Shown here: positions 25,331 through 36,745 of the stretch, piece by piece | How positions within the stretch are numbered: the first letter of the stretch is position 1 | Layout: every line of letters begins with the position of its first letter | DNA from: Trogon surrucura | Lineage: Eukaryota; Chordata; Aves; Trogoniformes; Trogonidae | Assembly: GCA_020746105.1 (NCBI GenBank) | Contig: CM036617.1 | Span: 144,874,518-144,938,517 of the forward strand | DNA length: 64,000 nucleotides | Direction of reading: 5' to 3' | Notes under the pieces: generated by a model | The model's input: only the letters and a program-made list of their open reading frames with translations | What the model was told of the DNA's origin: nothing | Databases searched by the model: none | Made by a program: the position numbers and the translations under genes

Positions 25331-27062
25331 TGCTTATTTACTCTGTTCTTTACTGAGCCTATTTCTTCTATTCACCCTCACCTGCCCCATCTCAGGTGGG
25401 ATTTTTCCATACAGCATGCTAATGGCTTTTATATGAAGATTTTTGCCCAGTTTCAGGGGAGGCATGACTGAGATCAGCAGAGACAGAGCATGAAGGAAGT
25501 AGCCCAATTTGTTTAAACTTAGTATTCCCTTAAAACGTAGACTCCAAAGACAGCAGATGTATAGCCAACCTGCCAGGACTGCAACAGTTTTCACGGAGCC
25601 GTAACAGCAAGAAACAGTAGGAGGGGTAGAGTTTGTCTCCATGTCTACCTCTGTTACCCTTCTGTTATTACATTACTTATGGTTTGCAATTACATTTCTT
25701 AAGCTTAAAAAACTGTCTCCTTGGAAAACATACCCAAGCAAGAGGAAGCTGATGGGAATTGGAATGGGAAAGCTGTCAGGAATCTAGGACTGGCAACTGC
25801 TCCATTCAACATGGGGCATCTGGTGACCATGCACACCTCACACCAGCCTGACTTGTGCTTCAGCCAGGCACGTGGGTGTGATGTCAAGCACACAAAAGAG
25901 CTGAGCATGGCACAGCAGACAGGCTCTTACCTTCCCCTTATGGTACGGTCATGGTGCACCTTCCTGAGAGCACCGTAGAAGATAAGTAAGCAAAAAGACT
26001 GTTGTCCCATTCTGCTTTCACTGGGGATAAATTTGGAGTCACTTCACTGACGTCAGTGGAGTTATTCCAGAATTGCACCAGTGTAAAAGAGGGCAGCATC
26101 TGCTTCCTGAAAATGGATGCCATCAAGCTAATTGAAAACAACAGATGCATCAACGAGCAGCAAGAGGAGACAGTAGTGTTCCAGTTTTCTTATAAAATAC
26201 CATTTAATTTCTCTCCAGAGAACATAAGAGAATAAACCAATATGTACTCTAAAAGCTACATCTTCTGTTGGTGTAAAATTGTATACAACCTTTTAGGGGA
26301 ATGGAACAATGTGTATCTACAAAACCTAAAGAGATCCATGCTAGACATCTGCACTTGCAGCCCTCTTCTTTTGGCCTGATTCTTCTCTCACAGTCACTTA
26401 AATTAGTAGTCACACCAATAATATCCTTAAGGATACATATATCTAACCTCAGGTAGAGAGCGGAATTGAGACCTCCAGTTTTCTTTGAACAAACAATGGC
26501 TACAATACCAATTCAATTTGGTAATTTAATTGATAAATTTTGGTGCATTTGTGATTTATAGAACTTTTTGACTAAGGGCCTTCAAAATTTTGCACCACCG
26601 AGTAAATCCCTTTATATATATTTAATGAAAGTAAAGCCAAAGGGCTTGCTGAACTTTCAATGTACTTTCTGCTACGATAAAGGTTTCCAATGAGTCTTTT
26701 CGCTAATAAATAGGCAATATGGCCTCAGTATTTTAGGGTGACCACAAAAGTTGATGAGCACTTTCCCTCCAGTAAATTCTTTCCTTTCTTTCACTGCGAA
26801 AACTTGTACATAGGAAACTTCAATCTGCTTCAGTCCCTCTTAATTTGCACCACAGACAACATGGGTATTTCCTGCAGTAAATGTTTATCAAAGAATGTTT
26901 ATACTTTAGGAATGTAAACTCCAACACTGATCTCAGTTATGTTTCCCAACGTGTAAAACTATGCTATAACTATTCAAGCTCTTGTGCCAGCCAGCAAGTC
27001 CCAGACAGACTTAACTGGAGTAAATGAAAACTCATCCAGTTAGGCAAGGTATATAGACTTGA
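25331..27062. other. Intergenic; CRE palindrome present
   Basis: No gene recognised. The one notable element is the 14-bp palindrome at 26045-26058, listed separately. Confidence 0.4.
26045..26058. promoter_or_regulatory. Full CRE inside a 14-bp palindrome
   Basis: The sequence cactgacgtcagtg is a perfect palindrome with the consensus CREB/ATF site tgacgtca at its centre (26048-26055). It is about 7.5 kb downstream of KCNA6. The surrounding sequence (gagttattccagaattgcac, then a cagtgtaa block) resembles an old amniote interspersed repeat, so the palindrome may have arisen by chance within it. Confidence 0.35.
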
Positions 27063-27988
27063 CAGAATCATAGAATCATAGAATCATAGAATAGTTTGGG
27101 TTGGAAGTGACTTAAAGATCTAGTTCCAAACCCCCTGCTACAGGCAGGGACACCTCCCACTAGACCAGGTTGCTCAAAGCCCCATCCAGCCTGGCCTTGG
27201 ACACTTCCAGGGAGGGGGCTTCCACAACTTCTCCGGGCAACATCTTCCAGTGTCTCACCACCATCACAGCGAAGAATTTCTTTCTAATATCTAATCTAAG
27301 TCTACCATCTTTCAGTTTGAAACCATCACGCCTTGTCATGTCAGTACATGCCCTAGTACAAAGTCCCTCTACAGCCTTCCTGTACCCACTATAAGGTGTC
27401 CCCAGAGCCTTCTCTGCTCCAGGTTGAATAATCCCAACTCTCTCAGCCTGTCTTCATTGGAGAGTTGCTCCAGTCCCCAATCATCTTCATGCTCTGCACC
27501 CGCTCAAACCGGTTCATGCCCTTCTTATCTTGGGGGCCTCAGAGCTGGATGCAGTACTCCAGGTCTCACCAGAGCAGAGGGGCAGGATCACCTCTCTCGA
27601 TCTGCTGGCCATGCTTCTTTTGATGCAGCCCAGGATGCGATTGGCTTTCTGGGTTGTGAGAGCACATTGTTGGCTCATATTCAGTTTTTCAGCTACCAAC
27701 ACCCCCAAGTCCCTCTCCGCAGGGCTGCTCTCAATCCATTCTCCACCCAGCCTATATTTGTACTTGGGCTCGTTCTGACCGAGGTGCAGGACCTTGCTCT
27801 TGGCCTTAAACTTCATGAGATTTGCACAGGCCCACCTCTCAAGCCTGTCAATGTCCCTCTGGACAGTATCCCTTCCCTCCAGTGTGTTGAGTGCACCACA
27901 CAGCTTGGTGGTGTCAGCTAACTTGTCCACGTCACCAATACAGATGTTAAAAACTGGTCCAAATACTAACCTCTGAGGAACACCACTC
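27063..27988 (-). mobile_element. 5'-truncated CR1 LINE with reverse-transcriptase C-terminal remnant
   Basis: The plus strand opens with three tandem cagaatcatag-type octamer repeats and the antisense 3' UTR (ggcagggacacctcccacta), then runs into the ORF2 coding end. The minus-strand frame at 27514-27930 reads [24 protein letters not shown], then [18 protein letters not shown] and [19 protein letters not shown], the standard CR1 ORF2 C-terminal order. Stops and frameshifts make it inactive. The far end (27930-27988) still matches the CR1 region antisense to the catalytic DD box. Confidence 0.92.
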
Positions 27989-30900
27989 TAACTAACACAG
28001 GGACTAACAGGGACTTCCAGCTACTCTGGAAATCAATGCTACTGCACTTGCTGTCTACTTTCCACCCCAAAAAAAAACATTCTTCTGGGTTTATCTCCCT
28101 GACTATAAAGTTTTGCTTTACTTAGGACCTGACTCTGCACAAGCAGCAAACCTTCTTGTAATTGACGGGCAATTTCATCACTGAGTGTCTTTAGTGGCAG
28201 CTAAGGACACTCGGCATTCACTGGTCCACTTTATCTGAGGACTGTCTTTGCATCCTGCAAGCACCTGCTTCCCTCCTTAACCTTACGTGTAAAGCAGATG
28301 ATTGCAAGTCAGGGATGCGACTGTAAGTCTGCTGATAATAGGGCTACAAATGTCTTCAGAATAAGACTTGCCTAGAGTGCAAGCACCAAAGAGCAAAGAT
28401 GAAGGACTCAGACTGTGCTTTTGATTACAGCAATGTAAATAGAGCTATCTTGTGCTTACAAAGCTGCAGCTGAGGGCAGAATCTTGTTTAGTCTTAAACT
28501 CCATTAATTTGTCTGCACATTTCCACCACAGTGAATCAATCAATCAATCAATAAATAAATAAATAAATAAAGAGCTGCTGTTCCTAGTTTTGTCAGTACA
28601 AACTTGAAGAGAAGCCTAATTTTGCTGAGTTTGGTAGACTTACTTGGACTCAAGTCAGAAGAGAGCTTTTGGGAAAGCTGTGGTTAACTTCTGCTGTAAT
28701 CTGCAGATCCTTCCCTGATGTAACCAGAACCTCAGAAAAAGAACAAAAATAAACATTTTAACAAATAGTACATATGTTCTGACTTGATGCAAAAGATTGA
28801 AATTGAAGCCCAGTATAAACTAAGGTAGTTGTACTGAATGGAGTTTGGCCAACTTGAATCAGCAGATGGTGAGGAACTGGCTGATACTAAATTTTTTGTA
28901 GTTTATAATTATCTTTCTTCACCTAGAACCAGATTCTCCCTTTAGGCTGCAAATCTTAATTAGGAAATCCTCATTAATTGCAAGAAACTCTTAGTCATTA
29001 ATTTCAGAGAAGAAAAAGAAACCTTACCTACTTCTGCTATAGCAGCAGATGCCAGAGCTGTTTGATTCTTTGCTTTTAGGGTTGATGCTGTTCTTTCCAT
29101 CACAGTATGGAAGATACTTCAGTCCTTACCCTGCCTCTTGCTGCTCTGAATTTCCTTTATGTTCATTCCTCTTTATCTCCATAGGGATCTCTGTAAGCTG
29201 AACGAGAGGGCCTAGGAGAGAACATCAAGTCCAGTAACCTTCACCCCCACAGCCACCACAGCAGTGAATTTTTATCCGTGAAAGCTGGATCAAAAGGAAC
29301 AGGGCAAAATCAGAAAATTGCTCAGAAATCTCAAATTGCAACATTTTCCAAACAGAAGTAGACTAGGAATTTCATCCTGGAAGTAAGGACAGGCATCCAC
29401 TAGTAATGCAGATTTGGAAATATCACAGAACAGCTCTTCATGCTTTTCACATTTACAGTCCTTCACGTGGTTGATGAGTTGCAGATAAAAAAAAAAAGTG
29501 TCCTCAGTAAAATTCTTCCTTTCCTTCCTTCCTCACCTCTAGCAAGATAATTTCTGCCTTGTCCTGCTTTGGTGCAAAACATCCTGTGGGAAAATTACCT
29601 GGGTAACTGATTGTCACAGAACAGCCAGGGGTTCAGGAAGGAGCAATAGTTTCTTCCACAGCAAAACTATTTTCTTGTGAGATTGCTGCCAGAATTGTTT
29701 CTGGGTTTTGTTGTGTTTTTTTTTAATGTGATGCTTTAGCTTGTATTCCTTGTCACCAGGCCCCCAGATGACTGTATATTGACAGGCAAGTTGCTCCTCA
29801 GCTCTTTGACTGTGAGCACTCAGATTGTCCTTCACACACTCCCCATCTCTCTGTGTGCAAGGATATACAGATAAAATACCTTCCCATCTCCTGGTTTGCA
29901 CTCTCTGCTTTTAAATTACAATAACTGTCTGGAATTGGACAGGACAGTTGTACATGATATAAGGTGATGGGATCATCTTCAGTGAGCAAACAAAACAGCT
30001 GTAAAGGTAAGGTACTGAGAATTGAAAATATTCAACGAGTGCTTTTGCTTGTAGCCAAAGTCACAGGGTAGAGAGAAACAGTCTGGGAGGTTGTTATGGA
30101 AACAAGTCCCTGGAGGTGCCTACTTTGCTTCACAAAGATGTGCGCTGCCTTCAGAAGGAAATAGCTAGACGGACAGATTTGTGTTTTGAACATCCAGGAG
30201 CAACTGCTAGGAGCTGAGAACTTGAGGTAGGATTTTTGAAAGCATCTCTCTGATTTGGCGACACACGTCCTCTGTAAAGTCAATGGCATGGGTGCCACTA
30301 TGTCAATTCAGTCACCTGAAAAAAAATCTGAAGACTCCTTAATAAAAATTTCAAATTCTAGAAGTTCTGTGGTACGTAGTATTATTGGTGATGCTGGGAC
30401 TTCACTGCTTTGCTTTCCAGGAGATGCTTAGAGAAGTCACTAGGTTACAGCTTCCAAGCCCCTCTTGGCTTTTTTTATTTGTCTTAGCTCTAACACAGAA
30501 AACCCAGGGAAAAACCACCACCCTGTTTTACACATTTCCATTTGCATCTCCTTTTCAGAACTGGAAAGTGTGGATTACAAAAACTGCACAAAGCTGCCTG
30601 CACAATGCGTGCGGGTGGCTGTGTGCAGCTAGAACACTCCAACTAGAAACTCACTGCTGATTTTCACCTGAGAGCAGGAAATCTTTTTACAAGAGCATCT
30701 TTACAAGACATGCTGGGACTATGCTACCAGTAATTTGTCTCACATCTGGTTTTTTGCGGGAGTCTCCATGCCTGACCCATCTGTCATGCTGGTTGGGAGA
30801 ACAACCTGTTCCGAGCAAGGAGAGCTCCTGCCTGGCAGGGACAACCGGGTCAGGCCCAAGGGAAGAAACAAGCACGGGAATTTTCTGACGTAGGCTCAGA

Positions 30901-32193
30901 GTGCCTCATGCCTCCTCCTGAACTTGTGCTTAACCTGAGTTTTTTATATCTTACTTTGGGGAAACTTTGATCAGCTGATACAGTCATGCATAAAATAACC
31001 CCAAACATGGTCATTCTGCTAAGAGACAGCAGCAGCCTTGAAACACCCCTCTTAAATAGCAGGTTCTCTGGCTAGTTTCTAGTGCATCTGCTAAGAGCAA
31101 CTCAAACTTTGAAGAAGAGTCACTCTCTTGAACTCACAGGAAAGATTTCATTAAAGCGACCCTGAAACACAAATAAGAACAACAATAGAAGCTTTTAACT
31201 GAATTAACAACTGAGACAACTTTTGACACAAAGTCAACAGAAGTGTAACTGTGCTGATCCTTTCTCAGCTCCACTTATTCACCAGGATTACTCACCCACC
31301 GGCTCATTACATGCTTCAAGGGATGCAGAATAGCTCCTAAGGCCCAGACCTTCACAGACATTTGCCTCAGTCCCAACGAGCCAAACTGGAATCAGGCACC
31401 TATCTATTCACCTACTCCTCTCAGCTACAGTGCCCTCACCACATCACATTTGTGTCTCCACAACTGACCTGCAGTAACCGAGACAAGTGGCATTTTGCTA
31501 CTGATTCCAGTGAGAGAGAACACTGAGGTTTTAATATAATGGTTGTGCACTGACCCCAAGGGAGACCCCTGCACATTAAAAACATTTGAGAAGGCAACGG
31601 GCCTCTGGAGAAAAGGAGCAGTTAGGATTTACACAAACAAATTCTACCATATGATCAGGGCCCAGATGAGTAGAGGCCACAATAAAAGCACTCTAGGCAT
31701 GGAGCCAGATCTCAAGACAATGAAAAATAAGCAGGGTAATGAAGATGCAAACAGATCCCATCTCGCAACCAGTTCTATAGCCAGTTCTGACTATATTAAA
31801 GTATATACCTTTAACATTTTAGCCTTATGGTTGAAAAGCGTAATATATACACATACATAAAATGTATTCTATATATTTTGCATCTTGATATTATGTCTGG
31901 TTTATGTATTACATATGTCACATGCAATATGTAGTACATTCTAATATGCGTACCATACAGTATGAGGCAAGGCATTAATGGCTGCCTTTACTTCCATACA
32001 CATGCACACATATGAACACAGAATATACACTTAGATTTAAAACTAGAAAGGCTTTTCCTTCCAGGAAAATTTGACAACAGAATCTGAAAGCATTCATTTC
32101 CCCTCCTCACTCACTGGAAGCATCTGAAACATTTTAAAGCTAGATGTAAGGCGGAGCTGATTAAAAAAACGTAATAATCTGGGAAGCAAAAGG
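27989..32193. other. Intergenic; tetranucleotide microsatellite
   Basis: No gene recognised. A (AATC)n/(AAAT)n microsatellite lies at 28534-28571. The stretch 31840-31990 is A/T-rich with many short palindromic tat/ata steps. Confidence 0.4.
28534..28571. repeat. Compound microsatellite (AATC)n(AAAT)n
   Basis: About four aatc units pass directly into about five aaat units. Confidence 0.9.
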
Positions 32194-32260
32194 TGCATCT
32201 TAAGATGCAAATGTCTGGTCCCTTGTCAAACCCAGCATAGCTATGCATTTTGCATAGCTA
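32194..32260. promoter_or_regulatory. Cluster of palindromes with octamer motif
   Basis: A perfect 16-bp palindrome tgcatcttaagatgca (32194-32209) overlaps an exact octamer motif atgcaaat (32205-32212), the POU-factor site. It is followed by a perfect 10-bp inverted repeat with a 3-base loop (tagctatgca at 32238-32247 and tgcatagcta at 32251-32260). A further tgcatg lies near 32288. This is 1.3 kb past the KCNA6 stop, so it may sit in a long 3' UTR or in a downstream enhancer. Function is inferred only. Confidence 0.35.
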
Positions 32261-32897
32261 GCCTAAGTTGCTCTCATAAAACCTTGTGCATGCAAAAGAC
32301 ATTGCTGTGCCTTCTATCCATGAAATACCAAGAACTGGCCAGATGAGTAATACTGAAAAAGCATCTCTTCAAGGCTAGCTGTTTCTCCCCTCGCTTGAAA
32401 GAGCTGGGGTATGCTGTTGGGTTTGTGCAGACCGCTCAGGGAAGTTTGTATACATGCCAGTCTAAGTCTCAAATGTTGACACACTTACCCTGGGGCAATT
32501 TATGCCTGTGACCCGCTAAATCAGTGCAATCTTCAGACAGTACAAGTGCAGCTGTCTGTGGTCAGAATTTTTCAGCAATGTCAACAAAATACTAACATGC
32601 AAACTTCCCTCAGCTATACAAATGCTTCAGTAAAAAGCCTGGATACAGAACTGGGTATCTGAAGCATAAAGCACATTTCATTTAATGCTATTGTGTGGAG
32701 ATAAACTGAGGAGATAACAAATGAATTTACTCAAATTTGCCTTGTATCAGAAGGCACTTACCACTATGAAGATTAAGTTGGTACTATAAAAGCCAATTAA
32801 CATCAGGGCACTAGCATAAATAAGGCTGAAATAAGCTCAAAACAGAGAATCTTCACCAAGCCTGCTGATTTTTGTAAGCCTGTTTTTTGATAAATGT

Positions 32898-32903
32898 TTT
32901 ATT
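32898..32903 (-). terminator. Candidate polyadenylation signal for KCNA6
   Basis: AATAAA on the minus strand, about 630 bases past the KCNA6 stop. No clear GU-rich downstream element is evident, and mammalian Kv1 transcripts often have longer 3' UTRs, so a more distal site is possible. Confidence 0.25.
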
Positions 32904-33534
32904 GTCAAAAGTAGCAAAGTGCTTTTAGACCTATGCACCTTTTTTGAAACACAAACCAAGAGGATCTTTAGCATGCCAAGGGTTGCAAAGAAGGCAGGCA
33001 TCTGCTTGGTGACTTCCCCTACAGCTGCAGAACTCACTGTGATGCTGGCTACAGCGTTTCCATTATTCAAAGGCAATGGCATGGCAGGCGTGACTGATCC
33101 CAGCCAAGGGCACTTCGCTGGCACAGGAAATAAGGGCACAGCTTGAGCCAGATGTTTGTAGCCCCTTTTAACTGTTCACTCCCTGCTGAATCCTTCAGCT
33201 TGAAGTAGTGGCAAGGGCTTCTCTGTTAGCGGAGCAGAAAGACTAGGTTTCAGAGCAAATATTGGATTAAAGCAGTCTTCAAAAACAGAAAAAGAAATTC
33301 ACAAGGGAGTGAGGGATGACAGCTAGCACTCCATGGAATAAAGCAAGAACATTTCTGGCTGTGCACGGTAATGAGAAACAGCACATCAGGACAGAAGAGC
33401 CCATTATCACAATCATTCTGTTTACGGTATCACAATTCACAGTCTGGCATGTAAATGCTGAATAGATCCAGCTGCTAGTAGGAAGACGGCAGCAGTTTGC
33501 AGCTCCGTGTCTGGACCTGGGATGACAAAACTGA

Positions 33535-35106
33535 TCACACCTCTGTCAGCATCTTCTTCTCTTTATAACCCTGGTTGTTGGGAGGAATGAAGTTGGAATA
33601 TTTCATGGACTCCAGGTCTTCTGCTTCCAGGAATTCGGATTTGCTGAGAGACTGATTACTGTCCCCCTTCTTGGGCTCAGAAAAAGGTGACTGCTGCTGG
33701 CCACAGGTGACATGGGTGTACTGGCACTGCTCTTCATGATCAGTCTCTCGGTGGTAGAAGTAGTTGAAGTTGGACACAATGACAGGGACAGGGAGGGCGA
33801 TGGTGAGCACACCTGCAATGGCACACAAAGAGCCCACAATCTTGCCACCAATTGTCATGGGATACATGTCCCCATAGCCCACAGTGGTCATGGACACCAC
33901 TGCCCACCAAAAAGCATCAGGGATGCTGGTGAAGAGGGAGTCGGGGTCATCAGTCTCTGCAAAGTAGACAGCACTGGAGAAGAGGATGACCCCGATGAAA
34001 AGAAAGAAGATGAGGAGGCCGAGCTCCCTCATGCTGGCCTGGAGAGTCTTCCCCAAGATCTGCAGCCCCTTGGAGTGCCTGGAGAGCTTGAAGATCCTGA
34101 AGACTCTGACCAGGCGGATAACTCTGAGGATGGCCAGGGACATGGCTTGCTGCTGGCCCCCGTTGTTGCTGCTACTGCCGGGCTGCTGCTTCTGCTGCTG
34201 CTGCTGGGCCAGCTCGGTGCCCAGGGTGATGAAGTAGGGGATGATGGCCACGATGTCGATGATGTTCATGATGTTGCGGGAGAACTCGGGCTTGCTGGGG
34301 CAGGCGAAGAAGCGCACGAGAAGCTCGAAGGAGAACCAGATGATGCACAGGGTCTCGATGAGGAAGAACGGGTCGGTGAAGAAGGGGCCGGCGCCGGCGG
34401 CCGGGCGGAGGGGCGGCGGAGTCCCGCTCGGCGGCGGCGGCGGCAGCAGCAGCAGCAGCGCCTCGTCGCCCGGCGGCGCCGCCTCCCCAAAGCCCTGCTG
34501 GGCCCCCTTGGGCTCCTGGCGAAACTCGGGCAGGGTCTCCAGGCAGAAGATGACGATAGAGATGAGGATGACCAGCACGGAGACGATGGCGATGGCCCGG
34601 GCCGGCCCGGAGCTCTCGGGGTACTCAAAGAGCAGCCAGACCTGGCGCTGGAAGTGGTGCTGGGGCAGGGGCTTCTCCTCCTCCTGGATGAAGCCCTCGT
34701 CCTCCCGGAAGGTCTCGATGGCCTCCTGGCCCAGCTGGTAGAAGCGGATCTCCTCCAGGAAGATGTCGAGGGGCACATGGACCGGCCGGCGGAGCCTCCC
34801 CCCGGACTGGTAGTAGTAGAGGATGGCGTCGAAGCTGGGCCGGTTGCGGTCGAAGAAGTACTCGTTGCGGAGCGGGTCGAAGTAGCGCACCCGGCGGCTG
34901 GGGTCGCCCAGCAGCGTGTCGGGGAAGATGGACAGGGTCCGCAGCTGCGTCTCGAACCGCAGTCCGGAGATGTTGATCACCAGCCGCTCGCTGCTGCAGC
35001 AGCTGCCGCCGCTCCGCTCCTCGCCCGGCGCCTCCGCCTCTCCCCCGCCGCCGCCGCCGCCGCCCGCCCGGGGGGCCGCCAGCGCCAGCGGCTCCTCCGC
35101 CCGCAT
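33535..35106 (-). CDS. KCNA6: Voltage-gated potassium channel Kv1.6 (shaker family), single exon
   Basis: Alpha subunit of a tetrameric delayed-rectifier K+ channel in neuronal plasma membrane. The 523-residue protein is close to the mammalian Kv1.6 length of about 529. It has the T1 tetramerisation domain (about 41-140), S1 (171-189), S2 (245-266), S3 (277-297), S4 with R328, R331, R334, R337 and K340, S5 (360-382), the filter TTVGYGD (407-413, plus-strand 33868-33888), the external TEA-site tyrosine Y415, the S6 hinge PVP (439-441) and C-terminal LTEV, a class I PDZ ligand. The N-terminus [12 protein letters not shown], the QYTHVTCGQ tail and MLTEV at the end fit Kv1.6, not Kv1.1 or Kv1.3. 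There is no N-glycosylation sequon in the S1-S2 loop, also typical of Kv1.6. The start at 35106 is chosen by homology and has G at -3; an in-frame ATG at 35541 adds only low-complexity residues. Linkers carry poly-Gly, Leu/Pro and poly-Gln runs. Confidence 0.97.
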   Translation of the reverse strand: MRAEEPLALAAPRAGGGGGGGGEAEAPGEERSGGSCCSSERLVINISGLRFETQLRTLSIFPDTLLGDPSRRVRYFDPLRNEYFFDRNRPSFDAILYYYQSGGRLRRPVHVPLDIFLEEIRFYQLGQEAIETFREDEGFIQEEEKPLPQHHFQRQVWLLFEYPESSGPARAIAIVSVLVILISIVIFCLETLPEFRQEPKGAQQGFGEAAPPGDEALLLLLPPPPPSGTPPPLRPAAGAGPFFTDPFFLIETLCIIWFSFELLVRFFACPSKPEFSRNIMNIIDIVAIIPYFITLGTELAQQQQQKQQPGSSSNNGGQQQAMSLAILRVIRLVRVFRIFKLSRHSKGLQILGKTLQASMRELGLLIFFLFIGVILFSSAVYFAETDDPDSLFTSIPDAFWWAVVSMTTVGYGDMYPMTIGGKIVGSLCAIAGVLTIALPVPVIVSNFNYFYHRETDHEEQCQYTHVTCGQQQSPFSEPKKGDSNQSLSKSEFLEAEDLESMKYSNFIPPNNQGYKEKKMLTEV

Positions 35107-35363
35107 CCCGGCCGCTGTGCCCCGCTGCCGAGATTCCCTCGCCCCCTCGCCCTCAGCGCCCGCCGCCGCCGCCCGCCGCCATCCGCCCGCCGCCCCGCCG
35201 CGCCCCGCCTGTTGCGCCTCGGTGCAGCCGCGCTCCCCCGCCGGCTCCGCGGGGCTCCCGGCACGGCGCTGCTCCTCCGGCCCCGGCTCCGGCTCCTGCG
35301 TGCTCTGCCCCACGGTGGGGCACGGCGCTGCTGCCCGGCGCACCCGGCTCGGTGCTTCCCCGC

Positions 35364-35367
<4 letters not shown>

Positions 35368-35394
<27 letters not shown>
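35368..35394. repeat. (CA)n microsatellite in the KCNA6 5' flank
   Basis: About 13 ca units, 262 to 288 bases upstream of the start codon. On the KCNA6 sense strand this is a TG repeat. Confidence 0.95.
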
Positions 35395-35412
35395 GGGGCG
35401 GGGAGGGAGGGG
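35395..35412 (+). promoter_or_regulatory. G-quadruplex motif
   Basis: The plus strand reads ggggcggggagggagggg: four G-runs with one-base loops, directly after the CA repeat. It lies on the KCNA6 template strand in the promoter or 5' UTR region. Formation is predicted by motif only. Confidence 0.5.
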
Positions 35413-35525
35413 AGGAGAAAAAGAGGAGGAGAGGGAGGTGTGTGAGCACACACACGCGGCTACACAGAGGGAGATGAGAACACGCAGACACACGCACCCG
35501 GGAGCTGAGGCACGCTGGGATCCAG

Positions 35526-35543
35526 ACACACACACACACACAC
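35526..35543. repeat. Second (CA)n microsatellite
   Basis: Nine ca units. The surrounding 35440-35610 contains many further short cac/aca interruptions, suggesting an older, larger CA-rich tract. Confidence 0.9.
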
Positions 35544-35830
35544 GCAGGCAGCGGCAGCGCGGACACGCTCAGAGACACACGGGTTCCCGCACCCACGGAG
35601 CGAGACACACACGCACCCGTGGACGTGCGCGGAGGCTGGGGCTGCCCACCCCTACCTCGTCCCCCGCCGCAGCAGCCCCAGCCCAGGGGCGTCCGGCTTT
35701 TGCAGGGCTACCCCCGCGGGGATCCCACTGCGGGCAGCAGCTCTCTCTCCGGCCGGGCGCTCCGCAACAGCTTGCCCAAGGCGTGGCACCGCACCCGCCC
35801 TTCTTTTCCCCCACCCCTCCACCGTGAAAA

Positions 35831-36745
35831 CCTGCCCCTGGCCCTCCGGTCAAAAATCCCACACGGGGACTCTCAAACGCCGCCGGCTCCGGCGAGCTCA
35901 GCCTTGGGACCCGGGAGACCTCGGTGTTGTTCCTGTCCCTGCCGCAGGCTGTAGTTGACCTTGAGCCAGTCACTCCATGCCTGTGGCTCACGGACCTCCA
36001 TTTATAAATGTCATTGCCATGATGCGAGCACGATACTGGCGTCGGACCATACACAGATGGAGACAACCTGTCACATAGTGAGCACTGCAGCTGGGGAAAG
36101 ACGCAGGTAAAAACAGTTTCTGGGGTGGATGGAGCTTGTCCCTTCTCCCAGGTACCAAACAGGTGAGCTTGCTCGTGCTTTTTTTGTTTTGTTTTGGTTT
36201 GGTTTTTTTTCTGTTTACCACCACACAGTCAGCACTTAGTCTCCCTGCGAGCCAAAACTGCATTTCTCAGGCAATCAGACTGCCAGCTCTTCTGGCTTTA
36301 GAAACCTGTGGCTCGCTCCATCCATGTCACACTTGGCGTCAGACCCTGTAGAGAAACTCGTGACAGCGTACTTTCTCCCTCCAAAAATGGGGCTAACAGG
36401 TGAGGCTGCTTTCATCCTTCCGGGACAAAAGTCTGTCTTTCCCTTGAAAGCCCTTTGTTCGTGCTAAATATTATTAATGAGGCTTTTATCATCATAGTAT
36501 CTGATGCTTTTGCTGGCTGTGAGCCATATGCTTAGCCTACACTATCTCTCAGCAGCACAGACCTAGAAGAAAACATTTGCCTCTTTACCCCTCCCAATTC
36601 CTCTCTTACTAGCTGGCAATATTCAGTTACTTCAGGCTCTGGATGTTTTGAGCGGCTGGCGAGGGCTGCCTTGTTTGGCTCTGTCCTCGGGAAGGAGGTG
36701 AATATGATTGAAATGTCGCTTTTTCCTTTCTCACTGATTAGCATT
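35831..36745. other. Upstream flank of KCNA6, nothing specific
   Basis: The GC content falls gradually. A T-rich run with tttggt steps lies near 36179-36210. No exon is recognised. Confidence 0.4.

Larger units (their letters stand above)
34280..35830. promoter_or_regulatory. CpG island covering the KCNA6 5' half and upstream flank
   Basis: G+C and CpG density are much higher than in the surrounding A/T-rich DNA, from about the S2 codons through the start codon and some 700 bases upstream. A CpG island over the promoter and the 5' part of an intronless coding exon is common for vertebrate Kv1 genes. Edges are judged by eye. Confidence 0.75.
35107..35830 (-). promoter_or_regulatory. Putative KCNA6 5' UTR and proximal promoter
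   Basis: GC-rich sequence directly upstream of the start codon, with two CA/TG microsatellites and a G-quadruplex motif but no evident TATA box. The absence of TATA within a CpG island suggests dispersed transcription starts. In mammals KCNA6 has noncoding 5' exons (family knowledge); I cannot place a splice site here, so some of this could be intron. Confidence 0.45.

Noticed and set aside
27514..27930. 138-codon frame as a host protein-coding gene
   Set aside because: The motif order is that of the CR1 ORF2 C-terminus and it sits inside a CR1 with octamer tail.
33712..35445. 577-codon open frame antisense to KCNA6
   Set aside because: It is an opposite-strand shadow of a GC-rich conserved coding exon. 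Its predicted protein is low-complexity (Glu/Asp/Leu/Gln-rich) and mirrors the KCNA6 codons.
35107..35541. Using the upstream ATG at 35541 as the KCNA6 start
   Set aside because: The extra residues have no Kv1 homology, while [12 protein letters not shown] at 35106 matches the Kv1.6 N-terminus in position and sequence.
34977..35608. Additional minus-strand frames with Val-Cys runs and Arg/Gly-rich text
   Set aside because: They are alternative frames of the KCNA6 5' region and the TG microsatellite.
34916..35827. 303-codon plus-strand open frame over the KCNA6 5' region
   Set aside because: Its Pro/Arg/Ala/Ser-rich composition with Thr-His runs comes from the CA repeat and GC-rich DNA; there is no domain or homology.
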